Shown: piece by piece, positions 17,160 through 26,412 of the stretch
How positions within the stretch are numbered: the first letter of the stretch is position 1
Layout of the letters: each line of letters opens with the position of its first letter
Assembly: GCF_030646925.1 (NCBI RefSeq)
Contig: NZ_JAUSKL010000075.1
Coordinates: 1 to 42,542 of the forward strand
Origin: Candidatus Binatus sp.
GTDB lineage: Bacteria > Desulfobacterota > Binatia > Binatales > Binataceae
Length of the DNA: 42,542 nucleotides
Reading direction: 5' to 3'
Translations under genes and position numbers: made by a program
The notes under the pieces: model-generated
Seen by the model: the letters and a program-made list of their open reading frames with translations, nothing else
Databases searched by the model: none
Told to the model about the DNA's origin: nothing

Positions 17160-18352
17160 CACAAACTCACGCCGAATGCTTTCGCGACTGTTTGCATGTC
17201 TTTGTCGCCGCGCCCCGACAGATTCACGATCATCACCTGCTCGCGCGGGAGCGTAGGCGCGAGCTTGATCGCGTGCGCGACCGCGTGCGAACTTTCGAGC
17301 GCCGGGATTATTCCCTCGATCTCCGACAATGTCTTCAACGCCTCCAGCGCTTCGGCGTCGGTGACCGAAGTGTACTCCGCGCGGCCGACATCTTTCAGCC
17401 ACGAATGCTCCGGCCCGACGCCGGGATAATCGAGGCCCGCCGCGATCGAATGGGTTTCGCGCACCTGGCCGAGTTCGTCCTGCAGCAGATAAGTCTTGTT
17501 GCCGTGCAGGATACCGACGCTGCCGGCAGTGATCGTCGCCGCATGATGAGGTCCGCTGAGCCCGAGGCCGGCCGCTTCGACGCCAATCATGCGCACGCCT
17601 TTGTCCTTGATAAACGGATAAAAGAGCCCGATCGCATTCGAGCCGCCATTGACGCACGCGACGAGGATATCGGGCAGTCGCCCCTCCTCTTTCAGAATCT
17701 GGCGGCGCGCTTCGCGTCCGATCACCGATTGAAAATCGCGCACGATCATCGGATACGGATGCGGCCCAGCCGTCGTGCCGATCAAATAATAAGTGGTGCG
17801 CACGGTCGCGATCCAATCGCGGATCGCCTCGTTCATCGCGTCCTTCAGGCTTTTGCTGCCGCTATCGACCGGCGTGACTTTCGCGCCGAGCAGCTTCATC
17901 CGAAAGACGTTGAGCGATTGCCGCTCGACGTCCACCGCACCCATGAACACTTCGCATTCGCGCTGAAAAAGCGCCGCCATCGTCGCCGTCGCAACTCCAT
18001 GCTGGCCCGCGCCGGTCTCGGCGCTGATGCGCTCCTTGTTCATGCGCACCGCGAGCAGCGCCTGGCCGAGCGTATTGTTCACCTTGTGCGCGCCGGTGTG
18101 GCAAAGGTCCTCGCGCTTCAGATAGATCTTCGCGCCGCCGAGCCGCGCGGTCAGATTCGCCGCGAGATAAAGCGGCGTTGGCCGGCCGACGAAATCGCGC
18201 GAACGCTTTTCCAGCTCGTCGCGAAATTTCGGATCGCGCCGCGCCTGCTTGTACGCACTTTCGAGTTCGAACAGCGCGGGCATCAGCGTCTCCGCGACGT
18301 ATTTACCGCCGAACTGGCCGAAATGGCCGCGGCTATCGGGCACGTTTTGCAT
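17159..18352 (-). CDS. trpB: Tryptophan synthase beta subunit
   Basis: TrpB condenses indole with serine to form tryptophan using pyridoxal phosphate. The 397-residue protein has '[19 protein letters not shown]' at its N-terminus, the PLP lysine K90 in '[15 protein letters not shown]', '[13 protein letters not shown]', '[16 protein letters not shown]' and the phosphate-binding 'VNGGSNAIG'. This is TrpB1-type, not TrpB2. The ATG at 18350-18352 has GGAG upstream and matches the family start. The start overlaps the end of trpF by 20 bases. Confidence 0.96.
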   Translation of the reverse strand: MQNVPDSRGHFGQFGGKYVAETLMPALFELESAYKQARRDPKFRDELEKRSRDFVGRPTPLYLAANLTARLGGAKIYLKREDLCHTGAHKVNNTLGQALLAVRMNKERISAETGAGQHGVATATMAALFQRECEVFMGAVDVERQSLNVFRMKLLGAKVTPVDSGSKSLKDAMNEAIRDWIATVRTTYYLIGTTAGPHPYPMIVRDFQSVIGREARRQILKEEGRLPDILVACVNGGSNAIGLFYPFIKDKGVRMIGVEAAGLGLSGPHHAATITAGSVGILHGNKTYLLQDELGQVRETHSIAAGLDYPGVGPEHSWLKDVGRAEYTSVTDAEALEALKTLSEIEGIIPALESSHAVAHAIKLAPTLPREQVMIVNLSGRGDKDMQTVAKAFGVSL

Positions 18353-18935
18353 TGATAACGAAGCTCCTGATTTTGTCGTGATCCTTGACTCCTGGCGACG
18401 ACTCGACGCCGCTCGCGCAGTCCACCGCATACGGATTCAGCGCCGCGACTTCGCCGACATTGTCGGGCGTGAGGCCGCCGGCGACGAACGTTCGGCTCAA
18501 ATCGAGAGCGCGCAAATCGTCCAACGGAATTCGACGGCCGGTGCCGCCGTACAGTTTCGTGTCGAACACGTCGAGCAGCACAAAATCGCTCGCACTCGGC
18601 GCAACCTGCGCTCCCGCCGCGATACGGCGCGTCGCGATCACCGGAATCGGCCATCCGCGCAGCATCGCGTCGTCCTCATCGCCGGAGAATTGCAGCAGAT
18701 CGAGGCTGAGCGCGCGGCGATACTCCTCGATATACGTGCGATCGGCATTGACGAACACGCCGATCACGCCAGCCCGCGCGCCGATCGCGTCGCGCACCAC
18801 GCGCGCGCAATCGAGCGCGAGATAACGCGGACTCGGCGCAAAAAAATTGAGCCCGAGCATGTCGGCGCCGGCGGCGATCGCGGCGTCGGCATCTTCGACG
18901 CGAGTGATCCCGCAAATTTTCACTCGAACACTCAT
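18333..18935 (-). CDS. trpF: Phosphoribosylanthranilate isomerase
   Basis: TrpF performs the Amadori rearrangement of phosphoribosylanthranilate. The 200-residue barrel has the catalytic motif 'VKICGITR' (Cys8 as base), '[16 protein letters not shown]', '[17 protein letters not shown]' and '[14 protein letters not shown]' followed by '[14 protein letters not shown]'. All are conserved family features. It is a separate gene, not fused to trpC. Six bases separate it from the trpC stop. Confidence 0.94.
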   Translation of the reverse strand: MSVRVKICGITRVEDADAAIAAGADMLGLNFFAPSPRYLALDCARVVRDAIGARAGVIGVFVNADRTYIEEYRRALSLDLLQFSGDEDDAMLRGWPIPVIATRRIAAGAQVAPSASDFVLLDVFDTKLYGGTGRRIPLDDLRALDLSRTFVAGGLTPDNVGEVAALNPYAVDCASGVESSPGVKDHDKIRSFVINAKRAR

Positions 18936-18941
18936 CTCATT

Positions 18942-19742
18942 TCACTTGAGCTCGCCATCACTCTCGAATGCCTTCATCAGTTCACCGAGTTTCGCGCGCG
19001 GCGCTCCGCCGCGCAGCAGACTTTCGCCGATTAGAAACGCGCGCGCACCGGCGGAATTGAGACGACGGATGTCGCTCACCGTATCGATTCCGCTCTCCGC
19101 GACGATCGTCGCGTCGCCGGCGTAGCGATCGAGCAATCGCTCCGTCACCGCGAGATCGGTCACAAAAGTGTGCAGGTCGCGGTTGTTGATGCCGATAAGC
19201 CCGGCGCCGATTTGCGCGGCGATACCAAATTCATGCTCGTTGTGCACTTCGACTAGCGTCGCCATCCCGAGTTCGCGCGCGAGCGCGGCGAGCGAGCGCA
19301 ATTCGCCTTCTTTGAGCATCGCGATAATCAGCAGGACACAGTCGGCGCCCGCGGCGCGCGCCTCGTAAACCTGGTAGGGCTCGAAAATGAAATCCTTGCG
19401 CAACAAGGGTACATCGACGGCGGCGCGGACGGCGCGCAGATCGTCGAGCGAGCCTTTGAAGTGGCGATCGGTGAGGACGGAAATCGCGGCGGCGCCCGCC
19501 TCGACGTACTCGCGCGCAACAGTCGCGGGGTCGAGTCCCGGCATGATGTCGCCCTTGCTCGGCGAGGCGCGTTTGATTTCGGCGATAATCGCGGGGCGGC
19601 GCGAGCGGAGCGCGCCGATGAAATCGCGCGGCTTGGGCGCGCGTCCCGCCTGCGCGACGATCGCGACCGGCGACACGACTTGTCGTTGCGCGCGAATTTC
19701 AACTCGCTTGGCCGCGTAAATTTCGTCGAGGATGGAACTCAT
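18942..19742 (-). CDS. trpC: Indole-3-glycerol phosphate synthase
   Basis: TrpC closes the indole ring. The 266-residue barrel has 'AEIKRASPSKGDI', 'LTDRHFKGSLDDLRAVRAAV', 'VPLLRKDFIFEPYQVYEARAAGADCVLLI', 'VEVHNEHEF', 'IGINNRDLHTF' and 'VAESGIDTVSDI', giving the catalytic Lys and Glu residues of the family. Its start overlaps the trpD stop by four bases (ATGA), a sign of coupled translation. Confidence 0.95.
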   Translation of the reverse strand: MSSILDEIYAAKRVEIRAQRQVVSPVAIVAQAGRAPKPRDFIGALRSRRPAIIAEIKRASPSKGDIMPGLDPATVAREYVEAGAAAISVLTDRHFKGSLDDLRAVRAAVDVPLLRKDFIFEPYQVYEARAAGADCVLLIIAMLKEGELRSLAALARELGMATLVEVHNEHEFGIAAQIGAGLIGINNRDLHTFVTDLAVTERLLDRYAGDATIVAESGIDTVSDIRRLNSAGARAFLIGESLLRGGAPRAKLGELMKAFESDGELK

Positions 19743-20767
19743 CGGATCTCATCGTGGCTGGCGCGCCGCAAATTATCGAGCACCTTAAGCGCACCTCGCG
19801 ACGCGATTATTTCGCGCGCCGCTGCGACACCCGCTTTCAGCGAATCGGCCTTGCCGCCGAGGTAAATCGCAGCGCCGCCGTTGAGCGCGACGACATCTTG
19901 CGCCGGCCCCCTGCCGCCATCAAGCGCGACGCGAAGCATCCGAATCGCGTCGTCGAGGTTTTCGATTTCGAGCGCGCGATGATCGCCGCGCGTGACGCCC
20001 AAACTTTCCGGCGTCACCTCATATTCCGTTAGCTCGCCGCCCTGGCGAAGTTCGACGACGCGCGTCGGTCCGCTGATCGAAATCTCGTCAAGGCCATCTG
20101 CGCCGCGCACGACCATCGCGCGCTTGGCGCCGAGCGCTTTGAGCGCGCGCGAGATCGGACCGATCAGGCGGTCGTTGGCAACCCCAAGAAGATGAAACGC
20201 CGGACGCGCGGGACTGCCGAGCGCGCCCATCAGGTTGAAAATCGTCGGCATCGCAAGCGCACGCCGCACCTCCGCGAGGCGCTTGAACGCCGGATGATAA
20301 CTGGGCGCGAAGATGAAACAGATTCCCGCCGTGTCGAGGCATCGATTGAGCCCATCCGGATCGAGATCGATCTTCACGCCGAGCGCCTCGAGCACGTCGG
20401 CGGCGCCGACCAGTCCGCTGATCGCGCGATTGCCGTGCTTCGCGACGCGCACGCCGGCGGCCGCCGCAACCAGCGCCGCCGCGGTCGAAATGTTGAACGT
20501 GCGAGCGCCGTCACCGCCGGTACCGCACGTGTCGAGCACCTCGCGACCGCGGAGATCGAGCGGACGCGCGCGCTTGAGCATCGCACGCACCGCGCCGGCC
20601 AACTCTTCTCCCTCCGCAGTTTTCAGCTTGAGCGCAATCAGAAACGCGCCGACGACCGCATCGTGGGCTTTGCCGTCCATCACTTCACCGATCGCGAATT
20701 CAGCTTCGTCTTCGGTGAGCGTGCGGCCTTCGACGATTGCCGCCAGCGCGTCGTGAATCGAGTTCAT
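19739..20767 (-). CDS. trpD: Anthranilate phosphoribosyltransferase
   Basis: TrpD joins anthranilate to PRPP. The 342-residue protein has the PRPP-binding [14 protein letters not shown] motif (about 83-96), '[23 protein letters not shown]', '[19 protein letters not shown]' and '[13 protein letters not shown]'. It is not fused to trpG. Its stop overlaps the trpC start, and its start overlaps the trpG stop, each by four bases, so trpG-D-C are tightly coupled. Confidence 0.95.
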   Translation of the reverse strand: MNSIHDALAAIVEGRTLTEDEAEFAIGEVMDGKAHDAVVGAFLIALKLKTAEGEELAGAVRAMLKRARPLDLRGREVLDTCGTGGDGARTFNISTAAALVAAAAGVRVAKHGNRAISGLVGAADVLEALGVKIDLDPDGLNRCLDTAGICFIFAPSYHPAFKRLAEVRRALAMPTIFNLMGALGSPARPAFHLLGVANDRLIGPISRALKALGAKRAMVVRGADGLDEISISGPTRVVELRQGGELTEYEVTPESLGVTRGDHRALEIENLDDAIRMLRVALDGGRGPAQDVVALNGGAAIYLGGKADSLKAGVAAAREIIASRGALKVLDNLRRASHDEIR

Positions 20768-21360
20768 TGCGCGACCCGGTCGAGAAAGTTTTGCAGCAGA
20801 TGCTTGCCCTCAAAAGTCAGAATCGACTCGGGATGAAATTGCACGCCCTCGACCGAAACTTCCTTGTGGCGAAGTCCCATGATTTCGTTTTCGGCGGTGC
20901 GCGCGCTGATTTCGAGCGTCGGCGGCAGCGAGTCGGGCTCGACGATTAGCGAATGATAGCGCATCGCGTCGAACGGACTCGGGATGCCCGCGAAGATCGT
21001 ATTACCGTCGTGGAGGATCGGCGAGGTCTTGCCGTGCATCAGGCGCGACGCGCGCACGACGCGCCCGCCGAATGCCTCGCCGATGCATTGAAGGCCAAGG
21101 CAGACGCCGAAAATCGGCAACTCGCCGGCCATCTCGCGCAGCAGTTTCACCGAGATGCCGGCCTCGCTGGGAGTGCATGGACCGGGCGAGATCACGACGG
21201 CCGCCGGACGCATCGCGCGCACCCCGGCGACGTCGATCGCATCGTTGCGCTTGACGATCACGTCAGCGCCGAGTTCACCGAGGTACTGCACGAGGTTGTA
21301 GGTGAACGAATCGTAGTTATCGATCATCAGGATTTTCAGTTTCGATTTTTCGGTCGCCAT
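20764..21360 (-). CDS. trpG: Anthranilate synthase glutaminase subunit
   Basis: TrpG releases ammonia from glutamine for TrpE. The 198-residue class I amidotransferase shows '[20 protein letters not shown]', the nucleophile Cys87 in '[16 protein letters not shown]', and the His176-Glu178 pair in 'QFHPESILT'. The same subunit could also serve p-aminobenzoate synthesis, as no pabA is in view. It starts 19 bases after the trpE stop. Confidence 0.94.
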   Translation of the reverse strand: MATEKSKLKILMIDNYDSFTYNLVQYLGELGADVIVKRNDAIDVAGVRAMRPAAVVISPGPCTPSEAGISVKLLREMAGELPIFGVCLGLQCIGEAFGGRVVRASRLMHGKTSPILHDGNTIFAGIPSPFDAMRYHSLIVEPDSLPPTLEISARTAENEIMGLRHKEVSVEGVQFHPESILTFEGKHLLQNFLDRVAQ

Positions 21361-21379
21361 GATTATTGCCGTTTGCCGA

Positions 21380-22882
21380 TTACCTTTTGGCGGCTGCTTC
21401 GAATTCGCGCGCGGCTTGCAGCGCGCGGACCATCGCGCGCGCCTTGTTCACTGACTCCTCGAATTCCGCGCCGGGATCCGAGTCCGCGACGATGCCGCCG
21501 CCGGCCTGGATATACACGCGGTTGTTCTTGATTAGCAGCGTGCGGAGCGCGATCGCCGTGTCGGTGTTGCCGGTATAGCTGAAGTAACCGACCGCGCCCG
21601 CGTAAACCCCGCGGCGCACCGTTTCGAGCTCGTCGATAATTTCCATCGCGCGGATTTTCGGCGCGCCCGAAACCGTTCCTTGCGGAAACGTCGCGGCGAA
21701 TGCGTCGAACGCGTCGCACCCCTCGCGCAGCACGCCGGTCACGTTCGACACGATATGCATCACGTGCGAGTAGCGCTCGACGACCATCAACTCGGTAACT
21801 TTCACCGAACCGATTTCGGAAACGCGGCCAACGTCGTTGCGCCCGAGATCGACCAGCATCACGTGCTCGGCCTGCTCCTTGGGATCGGCGAGCAGCTCGG
21901 CTTCGAGTTCCTTGTCTTCCGCCTCGGTGACGCCGCGTCGCCGCGTGCCCGCGATCGGCCGTAGCGTGATCTCGCGGCCCTCGACCCGGACCATCACTTC
22001 GGGCGACGCGCCCACCAGCGTGTGATCGCCAAGCCGAAGATAGAACATGTACGGCGACGGATTGATCGTGCGGAGGCTCCGATAAATGTTAAACGGATGC
22101 GCGGTGAGCGGCGCTTCAAAACGCTGCGACGGAACCACCTGGATCACGTCGCCGGCCGCGATGTATTCCTTCGCCGCGGAGACCATCGCCATGTAGCCCT
22201 CGCGCGTCTGATTCGACGCGATCGTCGCGTCGTTGGCGACCGCGGTGACGTCTTCGAGACAGGGCGGTATCGCAGGCTTCTTCAGGCGCTCGATAATCTC
22301 GTCGATTTTCACGCGCGCGCTCTGATACGCGATATGCGTGCTGGCGAATTCCTCGACCGGCACGTTGGCGATAATTTTGAGTGTCTGGCGCACGTTGTCG
22401 AAGCAGAGCACGGTGTCGGTGAACATCAGGAAAAGATCGGGCGTGCCGAGATCGTCATGTGCGGTTTCGGGAATCTTCTCGAAGCATCGCACGATATCGT
22501 AGGCGAGAAATCCGACCGCGCCGCCGAAGAATCGCGGCAGATTGGGCAATTCGGGCGAGCGGAAGCGCTTTACCTCGGCGCGCAATTCCTCGAATGCATT
22601 CGTGACGGATCGCACTTCGACGCCGCGTCCCGGCCGGATGATATCCATCCGGTTTTTGCGCGCGCGGATGACCATCGAGGGCTCGGAACCGAGGAACGTG
22701 TAGCGTCCCCACTTCTCGCCGCCGCGCACGCTTTCGAGGAGAAAGGCGTAGTCGTCGCGCGCGACCTTCAGGAAGGCCGAGACCGGGGTTTCGAGGTCCG
22801 CGGCGACTTCCTCGAACACCGGGATCAGATTGAATCCCTGCGCCACCAGTTGTTCGAAATCACGTTCGCTCGGTTGCAGCAT
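21380..22882 (-). CDS. trpE: Anthranilate synthase component I
   Basis: TrpE converts chorismate to anthranilate using ammonia from TrpG. The 500-residue protein carries '[22 protein letters not shown]' with the tryptophan feedback site (LLES), and the catalytic half '[24 protein letters not shown]', '[17 protein letters not shown]', '[13 protein letters not shown]', '[22 protein letters not shown]' and '[19 protein letters not shown]'. The frame is open further upstream, but the ATG at 22880-22882 has GAGG ahead of it and fits the family start. It is preceded by a leader peptide and terminator that should attenuate it, so both enzyme feedback and transcription look tryptophan-controlled. Confidence 0.96.
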   Translation of the reverse strand: MLQPSERDFEQLVAQGFNLIPVFEEVAADLETPVSAFLKVARDDYAFLLESVRGGEKWGRYTFLGSEPSMVIRARKNRMDIIRPGRGVEVRSVTNAFEELRAEVKRFRSPELPNLPRFFGGAVGFLAYDIVRCFEKIPETAHDDLGTPDLFLMFTDTVLCFDNVRQTLKIIANVPVEEFASTHIAYQSARVKIDEIIERLKKPAIPPCLEDVTAVANDATIASNQTREGYMAMVSAAKEYIAAGDVIQVVPSQRFEAPLTAHPFNIYRSLRTINPSPYMFYLRLGDHTLVGASPEVMVRVEGREITLRPIAGTRRRGVTEAEDKELEAELLADPKEQAEHVMLVDLGRNDVGRVSEIGSVKVTELMVVERYSHVMHIVSNVTGVLREGCDAFDAFAATFPQGTVSGAPKIRAMEIIDELETVRRGVYAGAVGYFSYTGNTDTAIALRTLLIKNNRVYIQAGGGIVADSDPGAEFEESVNKARAMVRALQAAREFEAAAKR

Positions 22883-22943
22883 CTCGCGTCCTCTTTCGCG
22901 TTTCCCGATCGCGATGCGGTCTTCTTTCGCGCGGCCCAAAATG

Positions 22944-22976
22944 CAAAAGGGCCGCCGGACTTTCGCCCGCGGCCCT
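22944..22976 (-). terminator. trp attenuator terminator
   Basis: On the minus strand AGGGCCGC (22969-22976) pairs with GCGGCCCT (22948-22955) across a 13-base loop and runs into TTTT. It lies between the leader peptide stop (23000) and the trpE start (22882), where an attenuator terminator belongs. GCGGG in its 5' side could instead pair with CCCGC inside the leader (plus positions 23019-23023), a possible antiterminator. Confidence 0.82.
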
Positions 22977-22999
22977 CAAGAAATCGGTTTTGTGATGGA

Positions 23000-23080
23000 T
23001 TACAAGACCGGCGCGCAGGCGGGTGCATCGACGTGCCAACGCCACCAACCCGTGCTGATTTTCCGGCTCGAGAAGTTCAT
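23000..23080 (-). CDS. trpL: trp operon leader peptide
   Basis: A 26-codon frame upstream of trpE encodes a peptide with three tryptophans in four codons (WWRW, residues 12-15, plus positions 23036-23047), followed by a stop and then the terminator. In attenuation, ribosome stalling at Trp codons during starvation prevents terminator formation. There is no Shine-Dalgarno sequence, and the promoter's -10 ends ten bases before the ATG, so the transcript may start at or within a few bases of it. Leaderless trpL is known in rhizobia. Tryptophan is rare, so this cluster is unlikely by chance. Confidence 0.82.
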   Translation of the reverse strand: MNFSSRKISTGWWRWHVDAPACAPVL

Positions 23081-23090
23081 CGTTGCAACT

Positions 23091-23119
23091 AATATCCACA
23101 TCGCTCGGCGCGCTGTCAA
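23091..23119 (-). promoter_or_regulatory. Sigma-70 promoter of the trp operon
   Basis: On the minus strand a perfect TTGACA (23114-23119) is followed after exactly 17 bases by GATATT (23091-23096, four of six consensus bases). The trpL ATG begins ten bases after the -10, which places transcription start at or a few bases before the ATG. The promoter lies directly after the stop of the upstream small exported protein gene. Confidence 0.7.
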
Positions 23120-23147
23120 TCAGGGTCGCTCGCGCGTGATGCGATGA

Positions 23148-23423
23148 CTACGTGCCGACGCACTTCGCCGCCAGCATCACCGACGCTTCCGGGATGCCAT
23201 CCATCTCCGCCCGCCGTTCCTGCGCGGCGATAAACTCGTTCGCTACTTCGACCATCTGATCACGCACTCGCTCGCAGTCGTCGCGGGATTCATAAGTGCT
23301 GTGAATTTTCCATTCCGATAACAGCGCCTTGTCTTCGACTCGACCGTCGAGATCATAGCGCGGCAGCATCAATGCCCATGCGATCAGCGCGATCGCAGTG
23401 GCGGAATGTTTTTCACGATTCAT
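23148..23423 (-). CDS. Hypothetical small exported protein
   Basis: The 91-residue protein has an N-terminal hydrophobic segment (about 8-21) that may be a signal or anchor. A charged region follows with a Cys near residue 50 (DDCERVRDQM) and a Cys near the C-terminus (AKCVGT), which may form a disulphide. Proteins of this plan, with a central and a terminal Cys, are common uncharacterised exported proteins. It follows the SPOR gene by 28 bases and ends just before the trp promoter. Confidence 0.6.
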   Translation of the reverse strand: MNREKHSATAIALIAWALMLPRYDLDGRVEDKALLSEWKIHSTYESRDDCERVRDQMVEVANEFIAAQERRAEMDGIPEASVMLAAKCVGT

Positions 23424-23451
23424 TTACTAACAGCGCGTAGCGCGCCCCGCC

Positions 23452-24171
23452 TTAGCGTGGAGCGAACGCGTGCTTGTATTGATCGCGCAGCTTCTGTTCC
23501 GCGGAGCGCGCTTCATCTTCGCTGTTGTACGGTCCGACGCGCACGCGGTACCAGGTCTGCCCCCCCAGATTGGTGGTGGATTCCTGCGCGTTGTAGCCGA
23601 GGCCGCGCAGCCGCGCGACCATTTCGTCGGCGCCGGATTTGTCCATCACTGCTTCGATCTGGATATTGAACGGCTTGTGACCCGGCCGCCCACCGGCCGC
23701 CGCGCTCGACGACGTCGGCGGCGCGGGCCGCTCGAAACCCGAATCGGCAGCGTCGGTTTCATCGTCGCCTTCGTCAGCAGGCGGCGGTTTTGCGGCGGGC
23801 GCGATTGCCGGCGGTTTGGCGCGCGCGATTGCGCCAGCCGTTGCGCGCGGTATCGGCGCCGGCGGAATCGCGGGTGCAGCGATCGCAGGAGCAATCGATG
23901 CGGCTGCGCGCGGCGCGATCGGCTTAATCGGTGCGCCGCTCGCGACCGCGGGCGACGTCACCGCGGCGGGCGTCATCGCCGACGCCGGCGTACTGGCGCC
24001 GGCTGGCGCACTCGGTAGCGGATACGTGCTCGAAATCTGATTCAGCGCGGGCTGATTCTGCCACGCCATCTGGTATCCCGCGTAGAGACCGAGCAGAAAC
24101 ACCGCGCCCGACAGCGTGAAAAGTCCGACGAGGATTACAAACGCACCGCCAAACTTCAGTTCGAATCGCAT
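23452..24171 (-). CDS. SPOR-domain membrane protein
   Basis: The 239-residue protein has a short cytoplasmic N-terminus, one membrane helix (about 9-31), a long Ala/Pro-rich linker (about 45-160) and a C-terminal SPOR domain ('FNIQIEAVMDKSGADEMVARLRGLGYNA..TWYRVRVGPYNSEDEARSAEQKLRDQY'). SPOR domains bind denuded glycan strands at the division septum, so a role at the septum is likely (DedD/FtsN-like). A GTG at 24183 overlapping the argS stop is possible. The ATG at 24171 follows AGGAGG, though closely, and is preferred. Confidence 0.85.
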   Translation of the reverse strand: MRFELKFGGAFVILVGLFTLSGAVFLLGLYAGYQMAWQNQPALNQISSTYPLPSAPAGASTPASAMTPAAVTSPAVASGAPIKPIAPRAAASIAPAIAAPAIPPAPIPRATAGAIARAKPPAIAPAAKPPPADEGDDETDAADSGFERPAPPTSSSAAAGGRPGHKPFNIQIEAVMDKSGADEMVARLRGLGYNAQESTTNLGGQTWYRVRVGPYNSEDEARSAEQKLRDQYKHAFAPR

Positions 24172-24179
24172 CCCCCTCC

Positions 24180-25856
24180 TCACATCCGATCCGGCGCGCT
24201 GACCCCCAGCAATTCAAGACCGCCCGCGAGCGCGCCCTTCAGAATTTGCGCCAAAAAAATTCGCGCGAGACTCAGCTCGCGATCGGGACCGATTATACGA
24301 TTCGAGGACTGGTTGTAGTAGCGATGGAACTCGCCCGCCAACTCCAGCAGGTAGAATGAAATCCGATGCGGCTCGAGCGACTGCGCCGCCGCCGTCATCA
24401 CCTCGGGCAGCGCGATCGCGCGCTTCACCAGATCGAGTTCTTCGGCGTCGAGCAGACCGAGATCGATCGCAGCCGCATCGTCGGGCAACGCGAGTCCCGC
24501 TTTTTCCGCCTCGCGAAAGACGCTCGCCAGCCGCGCGTGGGCATACTGGACGTAGAAAACCGGATTCTCTGGCGCCTGCTTCTTCGCGAGCTCGAGATCG
24601 AAATCGAGCTGGCTGTCGGATTTGCGGAACACGAAGAAAAATCGCACCACGTCGGCGCCGACTTCGTCGATCAATCCGTCGAGCGTGACGTAGGTCGCCT
24701 TGCGCGTGGACATTTTCACTTTTTCGCCGCCGCGCGTGAGCGTGACGAACTGGTAGATGATCGCGCTGATTGGCGTCGTGTCGTGGCCCATCGCCTTGAC
24801 CGCGGCGATGACCTGCTGATGCTCGCCGATATGATCTGCGCCGAACACATCGATGATCAGATCGAAGCCGCGCTTCAGCTTCTCGATATGATACGCAATA
24901 TCCGGCGTGCGATAGGTCGGCTGTCGGTCGGCATCGGAGCGCACCAGCACCGCGTCCTTGGGGAGCCCGAGCGGCTCGCCGCGGAGCCATACTGCGCCGT
25001 CTTTTTCGAAGGTGAGATCGCGATCCTTGAGCGCCGCCAGCACCGAATCGACGGTGCCGGACTTCATCAGGTCGAGTTCGTTGGTGAAAACGTCGAAGCG
25101 GATTCCCAAACGCGCGCAAGTGCGATTGATGTCCGCGAAAATCGCCTTCACCGCCGCCGCGCGAAAAATTTCAAGATTGGTTTCCGCGACGTACTTGTCG
25201 CCGTGCTCGGCCTTGAGCGCCTGTCCGATATCGACGATATACTCGCCCTGGTATCCGTCCTCGGGCAGCGTCGCCGCGATTCCGTGCGCTTGCAGATATC
25301 GCACGCGCACCGACTCGCCGAGCAGTTTCATCTGCCGCCCGCCGTCGTTGAAATAGTATTCGCGCGTAACGTCGAAGCCGGCCGCTTCGTAAAGCCGCGC
25401 GATCGTGTCGCCGAGCACCGCATTGCGCCCGTGGCCGACGGTCAGCGGCCCCGTAGGATTGGCGGAGAGAAACTCGACCTGGACTTTGTCGCCGGCGCCG
25501 GGCCGCAGCATCCATTTTTGCGGCTTCCAGAACTCCGCGCCCTGCTCTGCCGCGCGGCGCATCTCCGAATGCCAATACGCCGGCGCCATCCTGAAATTGA
25601 TGAACCCCGGACCCGCGACCGACACTTCGATCACTTTCGGCGGCAATTCGACATTGGCTTTGATGATCTCCGCGATCGCTCTGGGCGCCTTCTTTTCGGC
25701 GCGCGCCAGTGTCAGCGCGACGTTCGACGCGATGTCGCCGTGCGCGGGATCCTTGGGCGCTTCGATTCCTACCGGCGGGCGCACGGAAACCAGTTGACCT
25801 GCCACGCGCGCCCGTTCAATTGCTGCCTCGAGAGTGTTGAGAATCAGTTCCTTCAT
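24180..25856 (-). CDS. argS: Arginine-tRNA ligase
   Basis: ArgS charges tRNA-Arg. The 558-residue class I synthetase has the N-terminal additional domain ('HGDIASNVALTLARAEKKAPRAIAE'), the HIGH-type motif in 'SANPTGPLTVGHGRN' (131-145), 'YYFNDGGRQM', the KMSKS-type motif 'VKMSTRKATYVTLD' and a DALR anticodon-binding domain near the C-terminus ('YVQYAHARLASVFREAEKAG', 'LAGEFHRYYNQSSNRII'). Length is normal. The stop overlaps or abuts the SPOR gene start, suggesting one transcript running toward the trp genes. Confidence 0.95.
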   Translation of the reverse strand: MKELILNTLEAAIERARVAGQLVSVRPPVGIEAPKDPAHGDIASNVALTLARAEKKAPRAIAEIIKANVELPPKVIEVSVAGPGFINFRMAPAYWHSEMRRAAEQGAEFWKPQKWMLRPGAGDKVQVEFLSANPTGPLTVGHGRNAVLGDTIARLYEAAGFDVTREYYFNDGGRQMKLLGESVRVRYLQAHGIAATLPEDGYQGEYIVDIGQALKAEHGDKYVAETNLEIFRAAAVKAIFADINRTCARLGIRFDVFTNELDLMKSGTVDSVLAALKDRDLTFEKDGAVWLRGEPLGLPKDAVLVRSDADRQPTYRTPDIAYHIEKLKRGFDLIIDVFGADHIGEHQQVIAAVKAMGHDTTPISAIIYQFVTLTRGGEKVKMSTRKATYVTLDGLIDEVGADVVRFFFVFRKSDSQLDFDLELAKKQAPENPVFYVQYAHARLASVFREAEKAGLALPDDAAAIDLGLLDAEELDLVKRAIALPEVMTAAAQSLEPHRISFYLLELAGEFHRYYNQSSNRIIGPDRELSLARIFLAQILKGALAGGLELLGVSAPDRM

Positions 25857-26136
25857 CGATAATCGGCCGCCGGAAGCACGCGCCGAATGTCCAGCATCGT
25901 GTCAGATACGCCGCGCGCTGTTAAGGCGGAGCGAATGTCGCCGGCTCGGCGCGGCGAAATTCATGTTTTCCAAACACCTGAGTTAGCCTGGAACTTTGGG
26001 TGCCGCATTCCCAAATTTGTCGGACGATACGAGCGCGGATGGGCTTGCGCGAGCGGATTGCGCTATCTACGCTGGCTCGGAAGCGACCGCACAAGAACCT
26101 GGCATCGTTGGAAAATCGCAAGAGATCGCATCAAAC

Positions 26137-26412
26137 ATGTCACTTAGAAAAGTAACTCTATTCGACAAAGAGGGAACCGCGCTCGTGCCCGTCGATGAAG
26201 ACGGGCAGGCGAAGCCCGCGGTGCTCGGCGTCCGGTGGGTTAATCCCGACACGTTCGAAACGATTCGCGTGCGCGGCGGCAAATGCACCGGGCCCAAGAA
26301 CGAAGTATTGGCCGAGGTACCGCCGACCCAGGATTTGAGTCCGTTCGCGATTGAGCAATTGGCGCGCGAAGCGAAGCAAGCGAAGAAGCAAGAAAAGAAG
26401 GTAATCCGGTGA
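26137..26412 (+). CDS. Hypothetical small protein
   Basis: The 91-residue protein has no signal or membrane helix. Its sequence starts 'MSLRKVTLFDKEGTALVPVDEDGQAKPAVLGVRWVN' and ends in a Lys-rich tail (AKQAKKQEKK). I recognise no family. A longer frame exists upstream, but this ATG starts after a weak AGAG and its composition changes there. Its stop overlaps the GTG start of the following CoA-transferase (GTGA), so the two are probably translated together. Confidence 0.55.
   Translation: MSLRKVTLFDKEGTALVPVDEDGQAKPAVLGVRWVNPDTFETIRVRGGKCTGPKNEVLAEVPPTQDLSPFAIEQLAREAKQAKKQEKKVIR

Noticed and set aside
24366-25862. 498-codon plus-strand frame opposite argS
   Set aside because: argS is complete on the minus strand with all motifs; the antisense frame is compositional.
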